From Erwinia sp. (GTDB lineage: Bacteria > Pseudomonadota > Gammaproteobacteria > Enterobacterales > Enterobacteriaceae), in contig OZ024666.1 in assembly GCA_964016415.1 (NCBI GenBank), forward strand, positions 3,391,310 to 3,455,309: a DNA stretch of 64,000 nt, read 5' to 3'. The notes beneath the pieces were generated by a model. That model ran no database searches and was not told the DNA's origin. It saw only the letters and a program-made list of their open reading frames with translations. This document shows positions 1-11,323 of this stretch, piece after piece. The position numbers and the translations under genes are program-made. Numbering within the stretch: the first letter of the stretch is position 1; every line of letters starts with the position of its first letter.

Positions 1-925
1 TGGCACAATGTCCAATCTCAAACAGTGGTGAAGCCATGGTTGTGAGGGGAGGATCGCTATATTGACCAAGTTCGCTGTTATCAAAGCTTATCAGAGACAG
101 CTGTTCAGGGATTTGCAGTCCTATACGTTTAGCTTCATATATCGCCCCTAACGCCATGTTATCGCTATGACAAAAAAGTGCCTCGGGCGCATTAGGTAAT
201 GCTATCAGCGAGCGCAATGCCTCCTGACCTGAGCGAAACGAGAAATCACAGCGGGCGATATAGCGTGGGTTGATTTCGATGCCGTACCGTTGCAGTGCCT
301 GAATATATCCCTGCAGACGATAACGATAATGAGGTTGCTGCTGAGGTCCGGCAAGGCACGCAACACGTCGGTGCCCCAGAGCCAGAAGATGATTAACAGC
401 ATCAAACGCTGCACTCAAATGGTCGATTTGTACCGCGGGCACCCCTGAACATGGTGCGGAAGCATTTGCCATCACGACAGGGATATTCAGGTCAGTGAGT
501 GTGATTACCTTCTCAGCAGGTAGTTCAGACCCCAGGCAAATAACACCGTCGACCTGGTGCAGAATCGGGTGCGTGAAACAGGGGGGATGTTGCACGTGTG
601 CCTGGTGAGTATGATTGATAATCAGGGTTTGATAGTGTACAGCCAGCGCCGCAGTTTCTATGCCTTTAATGATCATCGCACAAGCAGGATCGCTATTGTC
701 AGCAACAATAACCAACAGCGTGTGAGTCGCCGTTCTTTTGTGCTCGCGTAAAGCTATAGGTGATATGTAACCGACCTGAGTTGCCGCCAGCTGAACTTTA
801 TGTCGGGTACGGGAAGCGACTTTTTCAGGATTCATCAGCGCGCGAGAGACGGTGGCCGTTGATACACCAGCCCGTTCAGCGACGTCTTTCATTGTCGCGC
901 CGTATGGTATTGAATGATAGGCCAA
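1..925 (-). CDS. cytR: CytR, LacI-family nucleoside-regulon repressor (C-terminus cut by window edge)
   Basis: The minus strand is open without a stop from 925 to the window edge. The translation is a LacI-family repressor: an N-terminal helix-turn-helix (ATMKDVAERAGVSTATVSRA) with the hinge, then a periplasmic-binding-like sensor domain containing HSDNMALGA and SDPPLTT motifs typical of CytR. In E. coli CytR represses nucleoside uptake and catabolism together with CRP, with cytidine as inducer. The chosen start is a TTG at 925: AGGAG lies 7 bases upstream, and the 11 residues before the internal Met at 892 match the length of the E. coli N-terminal arm. About 308 residues are visible; E. coli CytR has 341. 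The position downstream of priA on the same strand is the conserved enterobacterial order. The sensor domain is clearly more diverged than the DNA-binding domain. Confidence 0.92.
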   Translation of the reverse strand, partial: MAYHSIPYGATMKDVAERAGVSTATVSRALMNPEKVASRTRHKVQLAATQVGYISPIALREHKRTATHTLLVIVADNSDPACAMIIKGIETAALAVHYQTLIINHTHQAHVQHPPCFTHPILHQVDGVICLGSELPAEKVITLTDLNIPVVMANASAPCSGVPAVQIDHLSAAFDAVNHLLALGHRRVACLAGPQQQPHYRYRLQGYIQALQRYGIEINPRYIARCDFSFRSGQEALRSLIALPNAPEALFCHSDNMALGAIYEAKRIGLQIPEQLSLISFDNSELGQYSDPPLTTMASPLFEIGHCA

Positions 926-1629
926 CGTTAATCTCCTGATGATTTTTATATGATGCTGGTGGTGGTAGACATTATCGGAGATATTACTCAGCAGGGTCGA
1001 AAAGGGACAATGGTTCATAAAAAAACTCAGGATAAATATTTTTTTTGAAGCTGTGCCGCAGTCTCTGAAAAATTACTATTTTGTATGGTGCAATATTCAT
1101 TTTTTATAAGAATAAGATATAGATTTTCTATATGCCCGACGTCACATTTTTTAATGTTAATTCTCGGGAGTTCAGTCAGAATCAGGTATGATGAGTTTTA
1201 TCTTTGGAGGGGGTATGTAGATATCAGCTAAAGGTGAATAATGAAAAGAATCCATTTTACTTGCGATTACACAAAGTGAAAGCTTATCTTATAATTATTT
1301 TTATACGCATAGCTGCATGGCTATTATCATGGTGTTAACTTTTTGAGGTTCACTTGTCTTTTTAAGAACCCTCTTGAAAATGAATGAGAGTCTGTTCAAT
1401 AGTATGGCAGACTCTCATTTTATACATTGCTTATTCAGGAAGTATGAATTTCATGACAGGCAGGTGATTTTCAGTAAGTTTACTGATGATACTATGGCTA
1501 TTTCAGTAACTCGGGTTGTTTCATGAAAGTATAGTTATCATAGAATAACCATTCTTCATCCATAGTTGATTTTCATTTCAACTGACTTATCTAAATGTCT
1601 TTTTCTTACTAAGTTCAACATCCCAAAGA
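926..1629. other. AT-rich intergenic region upstream of cytR
   Basis: This 704-base stretch has no convincing protein gene. It holds the cytR promoter side near 930-1010, a TATAAT-like hexamer at 1290-1295 and a perfect 12-bp hairpin at 1383-1419. The plus strand between the hexamer and the hairpin could be a short transcript, but there is no family match that I recognise. Confidence 0.5.
1383..1421 (+). terminator. Perfect 12-bp hairpin with short T-tract
   Basis: The arms AATGAGAGTCTG (1383-1394) and CAGACTCTCATT (1408-1419) are perfectly complementary, with a 13-base loop, followed by TTTTA. It looks like an intrinsic terminator, but no annotated gene ends just upstream on either strand. 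It may end a small RNA or the transcript of a lost gene. The A-rich 5' side would also let it work weakly on the minus strand, behind the BhsA-like gene that ends at 1630. Confidence 0.5.
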
Positions 1630-1839
1630 TTAATTTATTATTTTAGCAACCATGTAGACACCATTTTTATCCAGGGTGGCAATGATTTTATACTCTGCAT
1701 TTAATTTCTTTGCCTGCTCCGCTATCAGTGCTTCAGCTGAGTCAATTGTTGGAGCTCTGGCCGTAATATTTTGAGCTAAACTACCAAAAGAAATGAAACT
1801 CATGCTGGCTAAAAGAATAAACACGCTTGTTTTTTTCAT
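1630..1839 (-). CDS. Small secreted BhsA/YhcN-like (DUF1471) protein
   Basis: A 69-aa product with a clear Sec signal peptide: MKK, then a hydrophobic stretch ending SFGSLAQ, cleavage probably near residue 22-23. The mature part (about 47 aa) ends with the pattern seen at the C-terminus of BhsA/McbA/YhcN proteins (EALIAEQAKKLNAEYKIIA...VYMVAKI), stress-induced periplasmic or outer-membrane proteins of enterobacteria. It is shorter than the usual 85-90 aa and lacks the conserved Gly-Thr-Ile segment after the signal peptide, so it may be a reduced family member. The start at 1839 was chosen over an upstream ATG at 1872 because AGGAAAA sits 5-6 bases before it and the signal peptide then begins properly. 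The gene sits between cytR and priA, a place that is empty in E. coli. Function is unknown. Confidence 0.65.
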   Translation of the reverse strand: MKKTSVFILLASMSFISFGSLAQNITARAPTIDSAEALIAEQAKKLNAEYKIIATLDKNGVYMVAKIIN

Positions 1840-2265
1840 GATATTTTCCTTAATGATTTTCGTGTACAACAATCAACTTTGTTGCCTGACAGAAGAATAT
1901 CTAATTTTTATGGGATTGGATATGATAACTATTTGCAATAGTCATTCAAAAAAATTGAATAAAATCCTGCATGCATCCTAAAGGATTAATAGTAATGTCC
2001 GGTGTTTTTAATGACAGGAGAATGAGAATCCATACTCAGACTATTAATGGAAAACAAAAACAGTGATGTTATATTTAACCAGATGAAACTCAGAGCTATG
2101 ATTATTTATTAATCATAGCATTCGGTATTTTTAAGTCACTATTACAAAGTGATTTGACATTCCAGAAAAAAAACCAGTAGTACATCTTTAGACATGTCGC
2201 CTGCCAGAGTCAGGCACTGGTTGCGTCATGAGCTCTCCAGCGAGAGGGGAGTCAGCTATAGAGCA
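1840..2265. other. AT-rich intergenic region between priA and the BhsA-like gene
   Basis: No gene is seen. The stretch holds the upstream region of the BhsA-like gene and, near 2200-2260, small imperfect hairpins (for example GCCTG/CAGGC at 2201-2216) beyond the priA stop that could end the priA transcript. Confidence 0.4.
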
Positions 2266-4512
<2,247 letters not shown>

Positions 4513-4674
4513 TTAAGTGCGGATCCAATTGCGGCAGAGACAGACTTTCTGTATAGTTCGCCGCCGTAGCGTAGAATCGACGTTACTTATCATTTCCATT
4601 TTAATTATCGTGTGGTACCGGTGCAGGCATAATCCTGGCACGGGAGAGCGACACGGCCTTAACTGAGGTTTCCC

Positions 4675-4887
4675 ATGAAAAAAGATATTCATCCTGCTTA
4701 CGCAGAAGTGACTGCAAAATGTTCTTGTGGTAACGAGATCAAAGTTCGTTCTACTGTCGGACACGATCTGAATCTGGACGTATGTGGTAAATGCCACCCG
4801 TTCTATACTGGTAAGCAGCGTGACGTCGCAAGCGGCGGACGTGTTGATCGCTTTAACAAGCGTTTCAGCATCCCAGGCGCCAAGTAA
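4675..4887 (+). CDS. rpmE: 50S ribosomal protein L31
   Basis: A 70-aa protein that is almost identical in layout to E. coli L31, a protein of the central protuberance that bridges the ribosomal subunits. The zinc-binding form is seen, with Cys at residues 16, 18, 37 and 40 (CSCG near the start and CGKCHP). It therefore belongs to the zinc-dependent C+ type that is replaced by YkgM under zinc starvation. It starts at ATG 4675 behind a GAGG ribosome-binding site and is followed by a strong terminator. Confidence 0.97.
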   Translation: MKKDIHPAYAEVTAKCSCGNEIKVRSTVGHDLNLDVCGKCHPFYTGKQRDVASGGRVDRFNKRFSIPGAK

Positions 4888-4923
4888 TTCTGCATGTGAA
4901 ACAGTCATTGTTTCATTTGTCAT

Positions 4924-4952
4924 AAAAAACCCAGCTAAGGCTGGGTTTTTTT
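4924..4952. terminator. Bidirectional intrinsic terminator between rpmE and metJ
   Basis: The arms AACCCAGC (4928-4935) and GCTGGGTT (4940-4947) enclose a 4-base loop and are flanked by A6 and T7 tracts. It can end rpmE (plus) and metJ (minus), which converge here. Confidence 0.9.
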
Positions 4953-4997
4953 ATGGTTCATCCGTGAAAATACGCTGGCACGCAGGTTATCGGGGGG

Positions 4998-5315
4998 TTA
5001 GTACTCCCAGGTATCGGGATCAACGCCCATTGCCCGCATAATTTTTTTGGCCTCTTCGGGTATTTCATCACTACGCTCTTTGCGCAGGTCAACATCATCC
5101 GGCAGAGGTTGTCCGGTAAACGCATGTAAAAATGCTTCACAAAGCAATTCACTGTTTGTTGCATGTCGCAGATTATTTACCTGACGGCGTGTACGCTCAT
5201 CGGTTAATATCTTCAACACTTTCAACGGAATAGATACCGTTATTTTTTTAACCTGCTCGCTTTTTTTACCGTGCTCAGCGTAAGGGCTGATATATTCGCC
5301 GTTCCATTCAGCCAT
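4998..5315 (-). CDS. metJ: MetJ, methionine-regulon repressor
   Basis: A 105-aa ribbon-helix-helix repressor, the same length as E. coli MetJ. With S-adenosylmethionine as corepressor, it binds tandem 8-bp met boxes and shuts down methionine synthesis. The beta-strand that enters the major groove ([16 protein letters not shown], residues 22-37) and the helix ([22 protein letters not shown]) are well conserved. It is divergent from metB, with a four-box operator in the shared intergenic region, so autoregulation is expected. The start at 5315 gives the family N-terminus [20 protein letters not shown]. Confidence 0.97.
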   Translation of the reverse strand: MAEWNGEYISPYAEHGKKSEQVKKITVSIPLKVLKILTDERTRRQVNNLRHATNSELLCEAFLHAFTGQPLPDDVDLRKERSDEIPEEAKKIMRAMGVDPDTWEY

Positions 5316-5468
5316 GAGATACCCTATTGATCATAAAAAATACCAGAGTGCTAAACTAAGCCTGTCTGCGACTCGTTTCAGCGTATGCCAGAGGCAGGAA
5401 TGCCCTCTTTACTAGCGCTCAGAGCATAATAGTAGCGTTTATTGCGGTCAGTCACAATCTACACGTTA

Positions 5469-5500
5469 AGACATTTAGATGTCTGGATGTGTTGACGTCT
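5469..5500. promoter_or_regulatory. Four tandem met boxes (MetJ operator) between metJ and metB
   Basis: Four contiguous 8-mers resemble the consensus AGACGTCT: agacattt (5469-5476), agatgtct (5477-5484), ggatgtgt (5485-5492) and tgacgtct (5493-5500). They lie 52 bases before the metB start and serve the divergent metJ and metBL promoters. Confidence 0.9.
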
Positions 5501-5551
5501 AAAATGCCACTGTTATGCTAGATGCACACTTACTCTTTCAGGATATGCACC

Positions 5552-6712
5552 ATGACCCGCAAACAGGCCACAATCTCAGTACGCAGCGGTTTAAATGATG
5601 ACGAGCAATATGGCTGTGTAGTACCGCCAATTTCACTTTCCAGCACATATAATTTCATCGATTTTAACCAACCGAGGGCTCACGATTACTCTCGTCGGGG
5701 GAATCCGACGCGTGATGTGGTACAGCGCGCGCTGGCTGAACTTGAAGGTGGTGCGGGGGCAGTGATGACGAATACCGGTATGGCGGCGATTCATCTGCTG
5801 TGTACGGTGTTTTTGCGACCGGGAGATCTGTTGATCGCACCTCACGACTGTTATGGTGGCAGCTACCGTCTGTTTGATAGTCAGGCTAAACGTGGTGCTT
5901 ATCGCGTTAAGTTTGTCGATCAGAGCGATAAAGCTGCACTCGAGCAGGCATTAGCGGAGAAACCCCGGCTGGTATTGATCGAGACCCCCAGTAACCCGTT
6001 ACTGAATGTGGTAGATATTGCGGCTATTTGTCAGGCTGTGCAGCTGGCAGGGGGGTTAAGTGTTGTGGATAATACGTTTCTGAGTCCGGCACTGCAAAAT
6101 CCACTGGCCCTGGGGGCCGATTTGGTGGTTCATTCATGCACCAAATATCTTAATGGACATTCAGATGTTGTGGCAGGGGCTGTTATTGCTAAAGACCCCG
6201 CCCTCGTGACCGAGCTTGCCTGGTGGGCAAACAATATTGGTGTAACCGGCGCTGCTTTTGACAGCTATTTGCTGTTACGTGGCATGCGCACGCTGGTACC
6301 GAGGATGGCTGCTGCTCAACGTAATGCGCTGGCAATTGTCGATTACCTGTCTCAACAACCGTTAGTAAAAAAATTGTATCACCCTTCACTGGCCAGTCAT
6401 CGGGGGCATGAGATTGCCGCTAAACAGCAGCGTGGATTTGGCGCTATGCTGAGTTTTGAACTGGATGGTGATGAGGTCGTGTTACGCACATTCCTGAAGT
6501 CATTGCAGTTATTCACTTTGGCCGAATCGTTGGGTGGTGTAGAAAGTCTGATTTCCCATACCGCTACAATGACTCATGCAGGAATGAGCCCGGAAGCACG
6601 CGCTGCCGCCGGGATATCAGAGACGTTATTACGTATCTCTACCGGCATTGAAGATCATGAGGATTTAATTGCTGACCTGGATCAGGCATTTCAGGCAGCG
6701 AGTGGGAGGTAA
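5552..6712 (+). CDS. metB: MetB, cystathionine gamma-synthase
   Basis: A 386-aa PLP enzyme, exactly the length of E. coli MetB. It condenses O-succinylhomoserine with cysteine to give cystathionine. Conserved landmarks are the substrate-binding YSRRGNPTRD near residue 46, the NTGM motif, APHDCYGGSYRLFD, and the PLP lysine in HSCTKYLNGHSDV near residue 198. The start at ATG 5552 was chosen over an in-frame ATG at 5522: it gives the family N-terminus MTRKQATI and has AGGA 8-9 bases upstream. It forms an operon with metL, one base downstream. Confidence 0.97.
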   Translation: MTRKQATISVRSGLNDDEQYGCVVPPISLSSTYNFIDFNQPRAHDYSRRGNPTRDVVQRALAELEGGAGAVMTNTGMAAIHLLCTVFLRPGDLLIAPHDCYGGSYRLFDSQAKRGAYRVKFVDQSDKAALEQALAEKPRLVLIETPSNPLLNVVDIAAICQAVQLAGGLSVVDNTFLSPALQNPLALGADLVVHSCTKYLNGHSDVVAGAVIAKDPALVTELAWWANNIGVTGAAFDSYLLLRGMRTLVPRMAAAQRNALAIVDYLSQQPLVKKLYHPSLASHRGHEIAAKQQRGFGAMLSFELDGDEVVLRTFLKSLQLFTLAESLGGVESLISHTATMTHAGMSPEARAAAGISETLLRISTGIEDHEDLIADLDQAFQAASGR

Positions 6713-6713
6713 A

Positions 6714-9152
6714 ATGTACCAGTCTGAGGGTGTTGCACACGCACGAGAGTTGCATAAATTTGGTGGCAGCAGCCTGGCTGATGCTTGTTGTTATCAGAGG
6801 GTGGCACAGATCATGGTGACGCACAGTCATCCGGGGGATCTGATGGTTGCCTCTGCAGCAGGTAGTACGACAAATCAGTTAATCAGCTGGATTACACTCA
6901 GTCAAAAGGATCGGCTGGCCGCTTATCAGGTGCAACAGACATTGCGGCGTTATCAAATTGCTTTGATAGAGAGCCTGGTCTCTGTAGAAGCAGCAGCAGA
7001 ACTGAAAAAGGCATTAATTCAATCACTGGAGAAAATCGCAACCCTGATTGATGGTCCGATGAGCAATGCAATCTATGCCGAGATAGTGGGACAAGGGGAA
7101 GTCTGGTCTGCACGCTTAATGGCTACACTTCTCAGTGAACTCGGGATCCCGGCCCACTGGCTGGACGCGCGAGATTTTCTTTACGCAGAGCGTGCAGCTC
7201 AGCCTCAAATTGATGAAGAGTTATCACGGCCAGGTTTGCAACAACTGATAAAGCAGCATGATGCATGCCGTTTAGTTATCACCGGTTTTATTTGCCGGAA
7301 CCAGACGGGAGAAACTGTGCTCCTGGGTCGCAATGGTAGTGATTACTCAGCAACACAAATTGGCGCACTGGCAGAGGCATCACGTGTAACAATCTGGAGT
7401 GATGTGGCTGGTGTATATAGTGCTGATCCGCGGAAAGTGAATGATGCTTGCCTGTTACCCTTATTACGCCTGGATGAAGCCAGTGAATTAGCACGTCTGG
7501 CTGCACCCGTACTCCATTCACGTACGTTGCAACCCGTAGCGGGAAGTGGTATCGATTTGGAGCTTCGTTGCAGTTATCAGCCAGAACAGGGGGCAACACG
7601 TATTGAACGGATCCTGGCATCCGGCAATGGCGCAAGAATTGTCACCAGTCATGATGATGTTTGTCTGCTGGAGCTGTATGTTCCTTCAGAAGAAAATTTT
7701 GTTGCTTTGCAGCATGAAGCAGAACAACTTCTGCAGCGTGCGCAATTGCGGCCACTGGCAACGGGTATCCATGCAGATCGCCACCTGTTGCAATTTTGTT
7801 TCACCGCTGAGCTGATAGAGAGTGCTGAAAAATGTCTGGTTGAAGGCGCATTGCCAGGCAAATGTATTACCCGCGGTGGATTAGCCTTAGTGGCAATGGT
7901 GGGAGCCGGTGTTTGCCGTAATCCACTCGACAGCCACCGCTTCTGGCAACAGCTGAAATCACAACCGATAGAGTTTATCTGGCAGTCTGAAGAGGCTATC
8001 AGTCTGGTGGCGGTTTTACGGTCTGGTCCGACGGAAAATATTATACGGGGGTTACACCAGTCACTATTCAGCGCCAAGAAGCAAATCGGTCTGGTGTTGT
8101 TTGGCAAAGGCAACATCGGTTCGCGTTGGCTGGAGTTATTCGCTCGTGAGCAGGAAACACTCTCTGCACGTACCGGATGTGAATTTGTTCTGGCCGGGAT
8201 TACCGACAGTAAATCTGCCTTACTGGATCATGATGGTATTGATACCAGCCAGGCACTCACGCTGTTTGCTAATAATGCACAACCTCGTGATGACGAGATA
8301 CTTTTTTCCTGGATGAGGAATCATCCTTTTGATGATTTGGTGATCCTTGATGTCACCGCCAGCGAGTCACTGACTGATCTTTACCTCGACTTTGCCAGCC
8401 ATGGGTTCCATGTCGTCAGCGCAAACAAACTCGCCGGGGCATCGGATGGTAATCAGTATCGGCAAATTCGTGATGCATTTGCTAAAACTGGACGACACTG
8501 GTTGTATAACGCGACCGTAGGTGCCGGGTTGCCAGTCAATCACACAGTAAGAGACCTGCAGGATAGCGGCGACACTATTTTATCAATCAGTGGCATTTTC
8601 TCAGGCACGCTGTCGTGGTTATTTTTGCAGTACGATGGCCTAACACCGTTCAGTGAGCTGGTGGAACAGGCATGGCAGCAGGGATTGACTGAGCCCGATC
8701 CGCACGTTGATCTGTCAGGGCAGGATGTGGTGCGTAAATTAGTCATTCTGGCACGTGAGGCAGGTTATGACATTGAACCAGGCCAGGTTCGTGTCGAATC
8801 ACTGGTCCCTAAAGCTGCACAGGATGTTGATGAATCGCTGGATGACTTTTTTGAGAATGCCAGTAATTTGAATGAGTTGATGCAGCAGCGGTTTGATGAG
8901 GCGAGAGAGCAAGGTTTGGTGCTACGTTACGTAGCGCGCTTTGATGCACAGGAGAGTAAAGCGCGGGTTGGAGTAGAAGCAGTACCGGAAGATAATCCAT
9001 TAGCGGCGTTGCTGCCCTGTGATAATGTTTTTGCTATTGAAAGCCGCTGGTATCGTGATAATCCATTAGTGATTCGTGGTCCGGGTGCTGGCCGGGATGT
9101 GACAGCAGGGGCAATACAGTCTGATCTGAATCGGCTGGCCCAGCTGTTGTAG
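6714..9152 (+). CDS. metL: MetL, bifunctional aspartokinase II/homoserine dehydrogenase II
   Basis: An 812-aa fusion enzyme (E. coli: 810). The N-terminal aspartokinase has KFGGSSLAD near residue 15 and the GRNGSDYSATQIGAL motif near 220. The middle region is degenerate ACT-like. The C-terminal homoserine dehydrogenase has the NAD(P)-binding GKGNIGSRWLELF near 465, the SANKLAGASD segment and GLTEPDPHVDLSGQDV near 675. It supplies homoserine for methionine and is regulated by MetJ through the metB operator. The start at 6714 follows GGGAGG and lies one base after the metB stop; an upstream in-frame ATG at 6669 inside metB is rejected. Confidence 0.97.
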   Translation: MYQSEGVAHARELHKFGGSSLADACCYQRVAQIMVTHSHPGDLMVASAAGSTTNQLISWITLSQKDRLAAYQVQQTLRRYQIALIESLVSVEAAAELKKALIQSLEKIATLIDGPMSNAIYAEIVGQGEVWSARLMATLLSELGIPAHWLDARDFLYAERAAQPQIDEELSRPGLQQLIKQHDACRLVITGFICRNQTGETVLLGRNGSDYSATQIGALAEASRVTIWSDVAGVYSADPRKVNDACLLPLLRLDEASELARLAAPVLHSRTLQPVAGSGIDLELRCSYQPEQGATRIERILASGNGARIVTSHDDVCLLELYVPSEENFVALQHEAEQLLQRAQLRPLATGIHADRHLLQFCFTAELIESAEKCLVEGALPGKCITRGGLALVAMVGAGVCRNPLDSHRFWQQLKSQPIEFIWQSEEAISLVAVLRSGPTENIIRGLHQSLFSAKKQIGLVLFGKGNIGSRWLELFAREQETLSARTGCEFVLAGITDSKSALLDHDGIDTSQALTLFANNAQPRDDEILFSWMRNHPFDDLVILDVTASESLTDLYLDFASHGFHVVSANKLAGASDGNQYRQIRDAFAKTGRHWLYNATVGAGLPVNHTVRDLQDSGDTILSISGIFSGTLSWLFLQYDGLTPFSELVEQAWQQGLTEPDPHVDLSGQDVVRKLVILAREAGYDIEPGQVRVESLVPKAAQDVDESLDDFFENASNLNELMQQRFDEAREQGLVLRYVARFDAQESKARVGVEAVPEDNPLAALLPCDNVFAIESRWYRDNPLVIRGPGAGRDVTAGAIQSDLNRLAQLL

Positions 9153-9297
9153 CGTGGTACGACTGTTGTTGATGACATGAAATATCCGGTAAGACGAATG
9201 AGTCAGAGTTATGATGAAATTTATTCATACCGGATGAAGAGAAGTCATGTTTGTGAGCAAATAATCGATTGACTCTATTAATGAATTCCGTCATTTT

Positions 9298-9329
9298 GAA
9301 TGTCTGGACGTCTAAACGTATAGATGCTC
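9298..9329. promoter_or_regulatory. Four tandem met boxes upstream of metF
   Basis: Contiguous 8-mers gaatgtct (9298-9305), ggacgtct (9306-9313), aaacgtat (9314-9321) and agatgctc (9322-9329) match the MetJ box consensus in decreasing order from the second box. The array ends 45 bases before the metF start. Confidence 0.88.
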
Positions 9330-9368
9330 AAAGGCAGCCGTGTTAACGACTGATGAGTAATGAGGTGA

Positions 9369-10274
<906 letters not shown>

Positions 10275-10316
10275 TTCATATACTGTACAACCCGGGTCAC
10301 ATTACTGAGCAGGAAG

Positions 10317-10344
10317 CGGCAGACCTCAGGTCTGCCGGGTTTTG
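10317..10344 (+). terminator. Hairpin after metF
   Basis: The arms CGGCAGACCT and AGGTCTGCCG (10317-10337) form a GC-rich stem with a very tight loop, followed by GGTTTTG. The U-tract is short, so termination may be moderate. Confidence 0.7.
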
Positions 10345-10460
10345 ACGAGAGTATTCCTCCCATGTGTATCTAACTTATCCACATTTTTTTATTCGTCTTC
10401 ATTTCCTTGCAGGTACACCTACGTCAGATCAATTCTTCAGTATATGGAGTCAATACCGTC

Positions 10461-10845
10461 GTGGATGATAATATCAAACCATATATAAGTGCTGTTTTTG
10501 TTTTTTTATAGCATTGTTATTTTTTCCTTATCAATTGATCATATAGGTTTTTTAGGCACGATAGAATCATTACACTTTCATGGAAGAGTGCTGGTTTTAT
10601 TTTGGCTACTCCTTTGCTCATGAACATTGCTTATACACTGTTAATGATCGCGTTAAACAGGAAAGAAAAATTTAACTAAAAGACAGGGGGGTTATGTTGC
10701 TTAGCTGTCAATAGCAGGATTAATTGTCACTCTGTTTTTCTATTTTCATGTTGATAATAAATTAAATGAAGGCTATATAATATGTGATAAGTCTTCATGG
10801 GTGGTACTCAGCAAATATGTTATATATACTTCAACTTGCCATTAA
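10461..10845 (+). pseudogene. Decayed DUF1240-like small membrane protein gene
   Basis: No open frame survives. Pieces in different frames read together as a DUF1240-type inner-membrane protein: DDNIKPYISAVFVF near 10465, then HIGFLGTIESLHFHGR, LATPLLMNIAYTLLMIALNR (about 10605-10665), and a C-terminal piece GLIVTLFFYFHVDNKLNEGY followed by IICDKSSWVVLSKYVIYTST-C ending at TAA 10843-10845. The last piece has the Cys-x(n)-Ser-Trp...KYV...C pattern I associate with DUF1240 proteins in Yersinia and Photorhabdus. Several frameshifts and in-frame stops separate the pieces. Family function is unknown. A profile search on the concatenated frames would settle the assignment. Confidence 0.5.
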
Positions 10846-10910
10846 TAGTAAATAAATTATGTTTAATTGAGTCGATTACCCATCTGTCTACCTGAAATAG
10901 ATTCTGTTTT

Positions 10911-11129
10911 TTAATAAGCCTTGTCTTCCCATGTGCTATAGCTGATGCCCTGGCTATTATATAATTTCATGGGATATTTTAATGTAACCTTTTTATATGG
11001 CGTAACATCATGGTAATTTATAGAGAGTGGGTAAACACGGGAAATATGATTAATGGTGGCTTCCGTTATTTTTACTTCGTAATTCTGACTGACCTGATTG
11101 GTTTGTTCTGTAAAAGATAAAGCTTCCAT
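10911..11129 (-). CDS. Small hypothetical protein (doubtful)
   Basis: A 72-aa open frame in AT-rich sequence, product MEALSFTEQTNQVSQNYEVK and on, ending SYSTWEDKAY. It has no signal peptide, membrane segment or recognised motif, and no Shine-Dalgarno is evident before 11129. It may be the tail of a decayed gene beside the DUF1240 remnant, or chance. The product is rich in Tyr, Ser and Lys, as expected of AT-rich acquired DNA. Confidence 0.25.
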   Translation of the reverse strand: MEALSFTEQTNQVSQNYEVKITEATINHISRVYPLSINYHDVTPYKKVTLKYPMKLYNSQGISYSTWEDKAY

Positions 11130-11294
11130 TCAGTGATTCGTTGGTATCAATAGCTATTGCAAGTAATAGTAACGATTTTTCAACGGGTTTGATTAACTGT
11201 ATGGGCTAGTGATTCGCGTTCTGCAGGTGTGAAATTGGATGGTTCAGGCTAAGTATCTACAAGTAATATCAGTCAGGTAAGAAAAGTAACTGAT

Positions 11295-11321
11295 AAAAGG
11301 GGGGGGATCCCCCCCTTTTTT
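11295..11321. terminator. Strong G-run/C-run terminator after ppc
   Basis: AAAA, eight G, AT, seven C and six T make a nearly perfect palindrome 3 bases beyond the ppc stop. It would terminate transcription from either strand. Confidence 0.88.
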
Positions 11322-11323
11322 AA

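Noticed and set aside
205..414. A 69-codon minus-strand frame inside cytR
   Set aside because: It is out of frame with the clearly conserved CytR reading frame, which is open across the same bases.
1..925. cytR as a pseudogene because no long ATG-started frame ends within the window
   Set aside because: The frame is continuous from TTG 925 to position 1; only the window edge cuts it.
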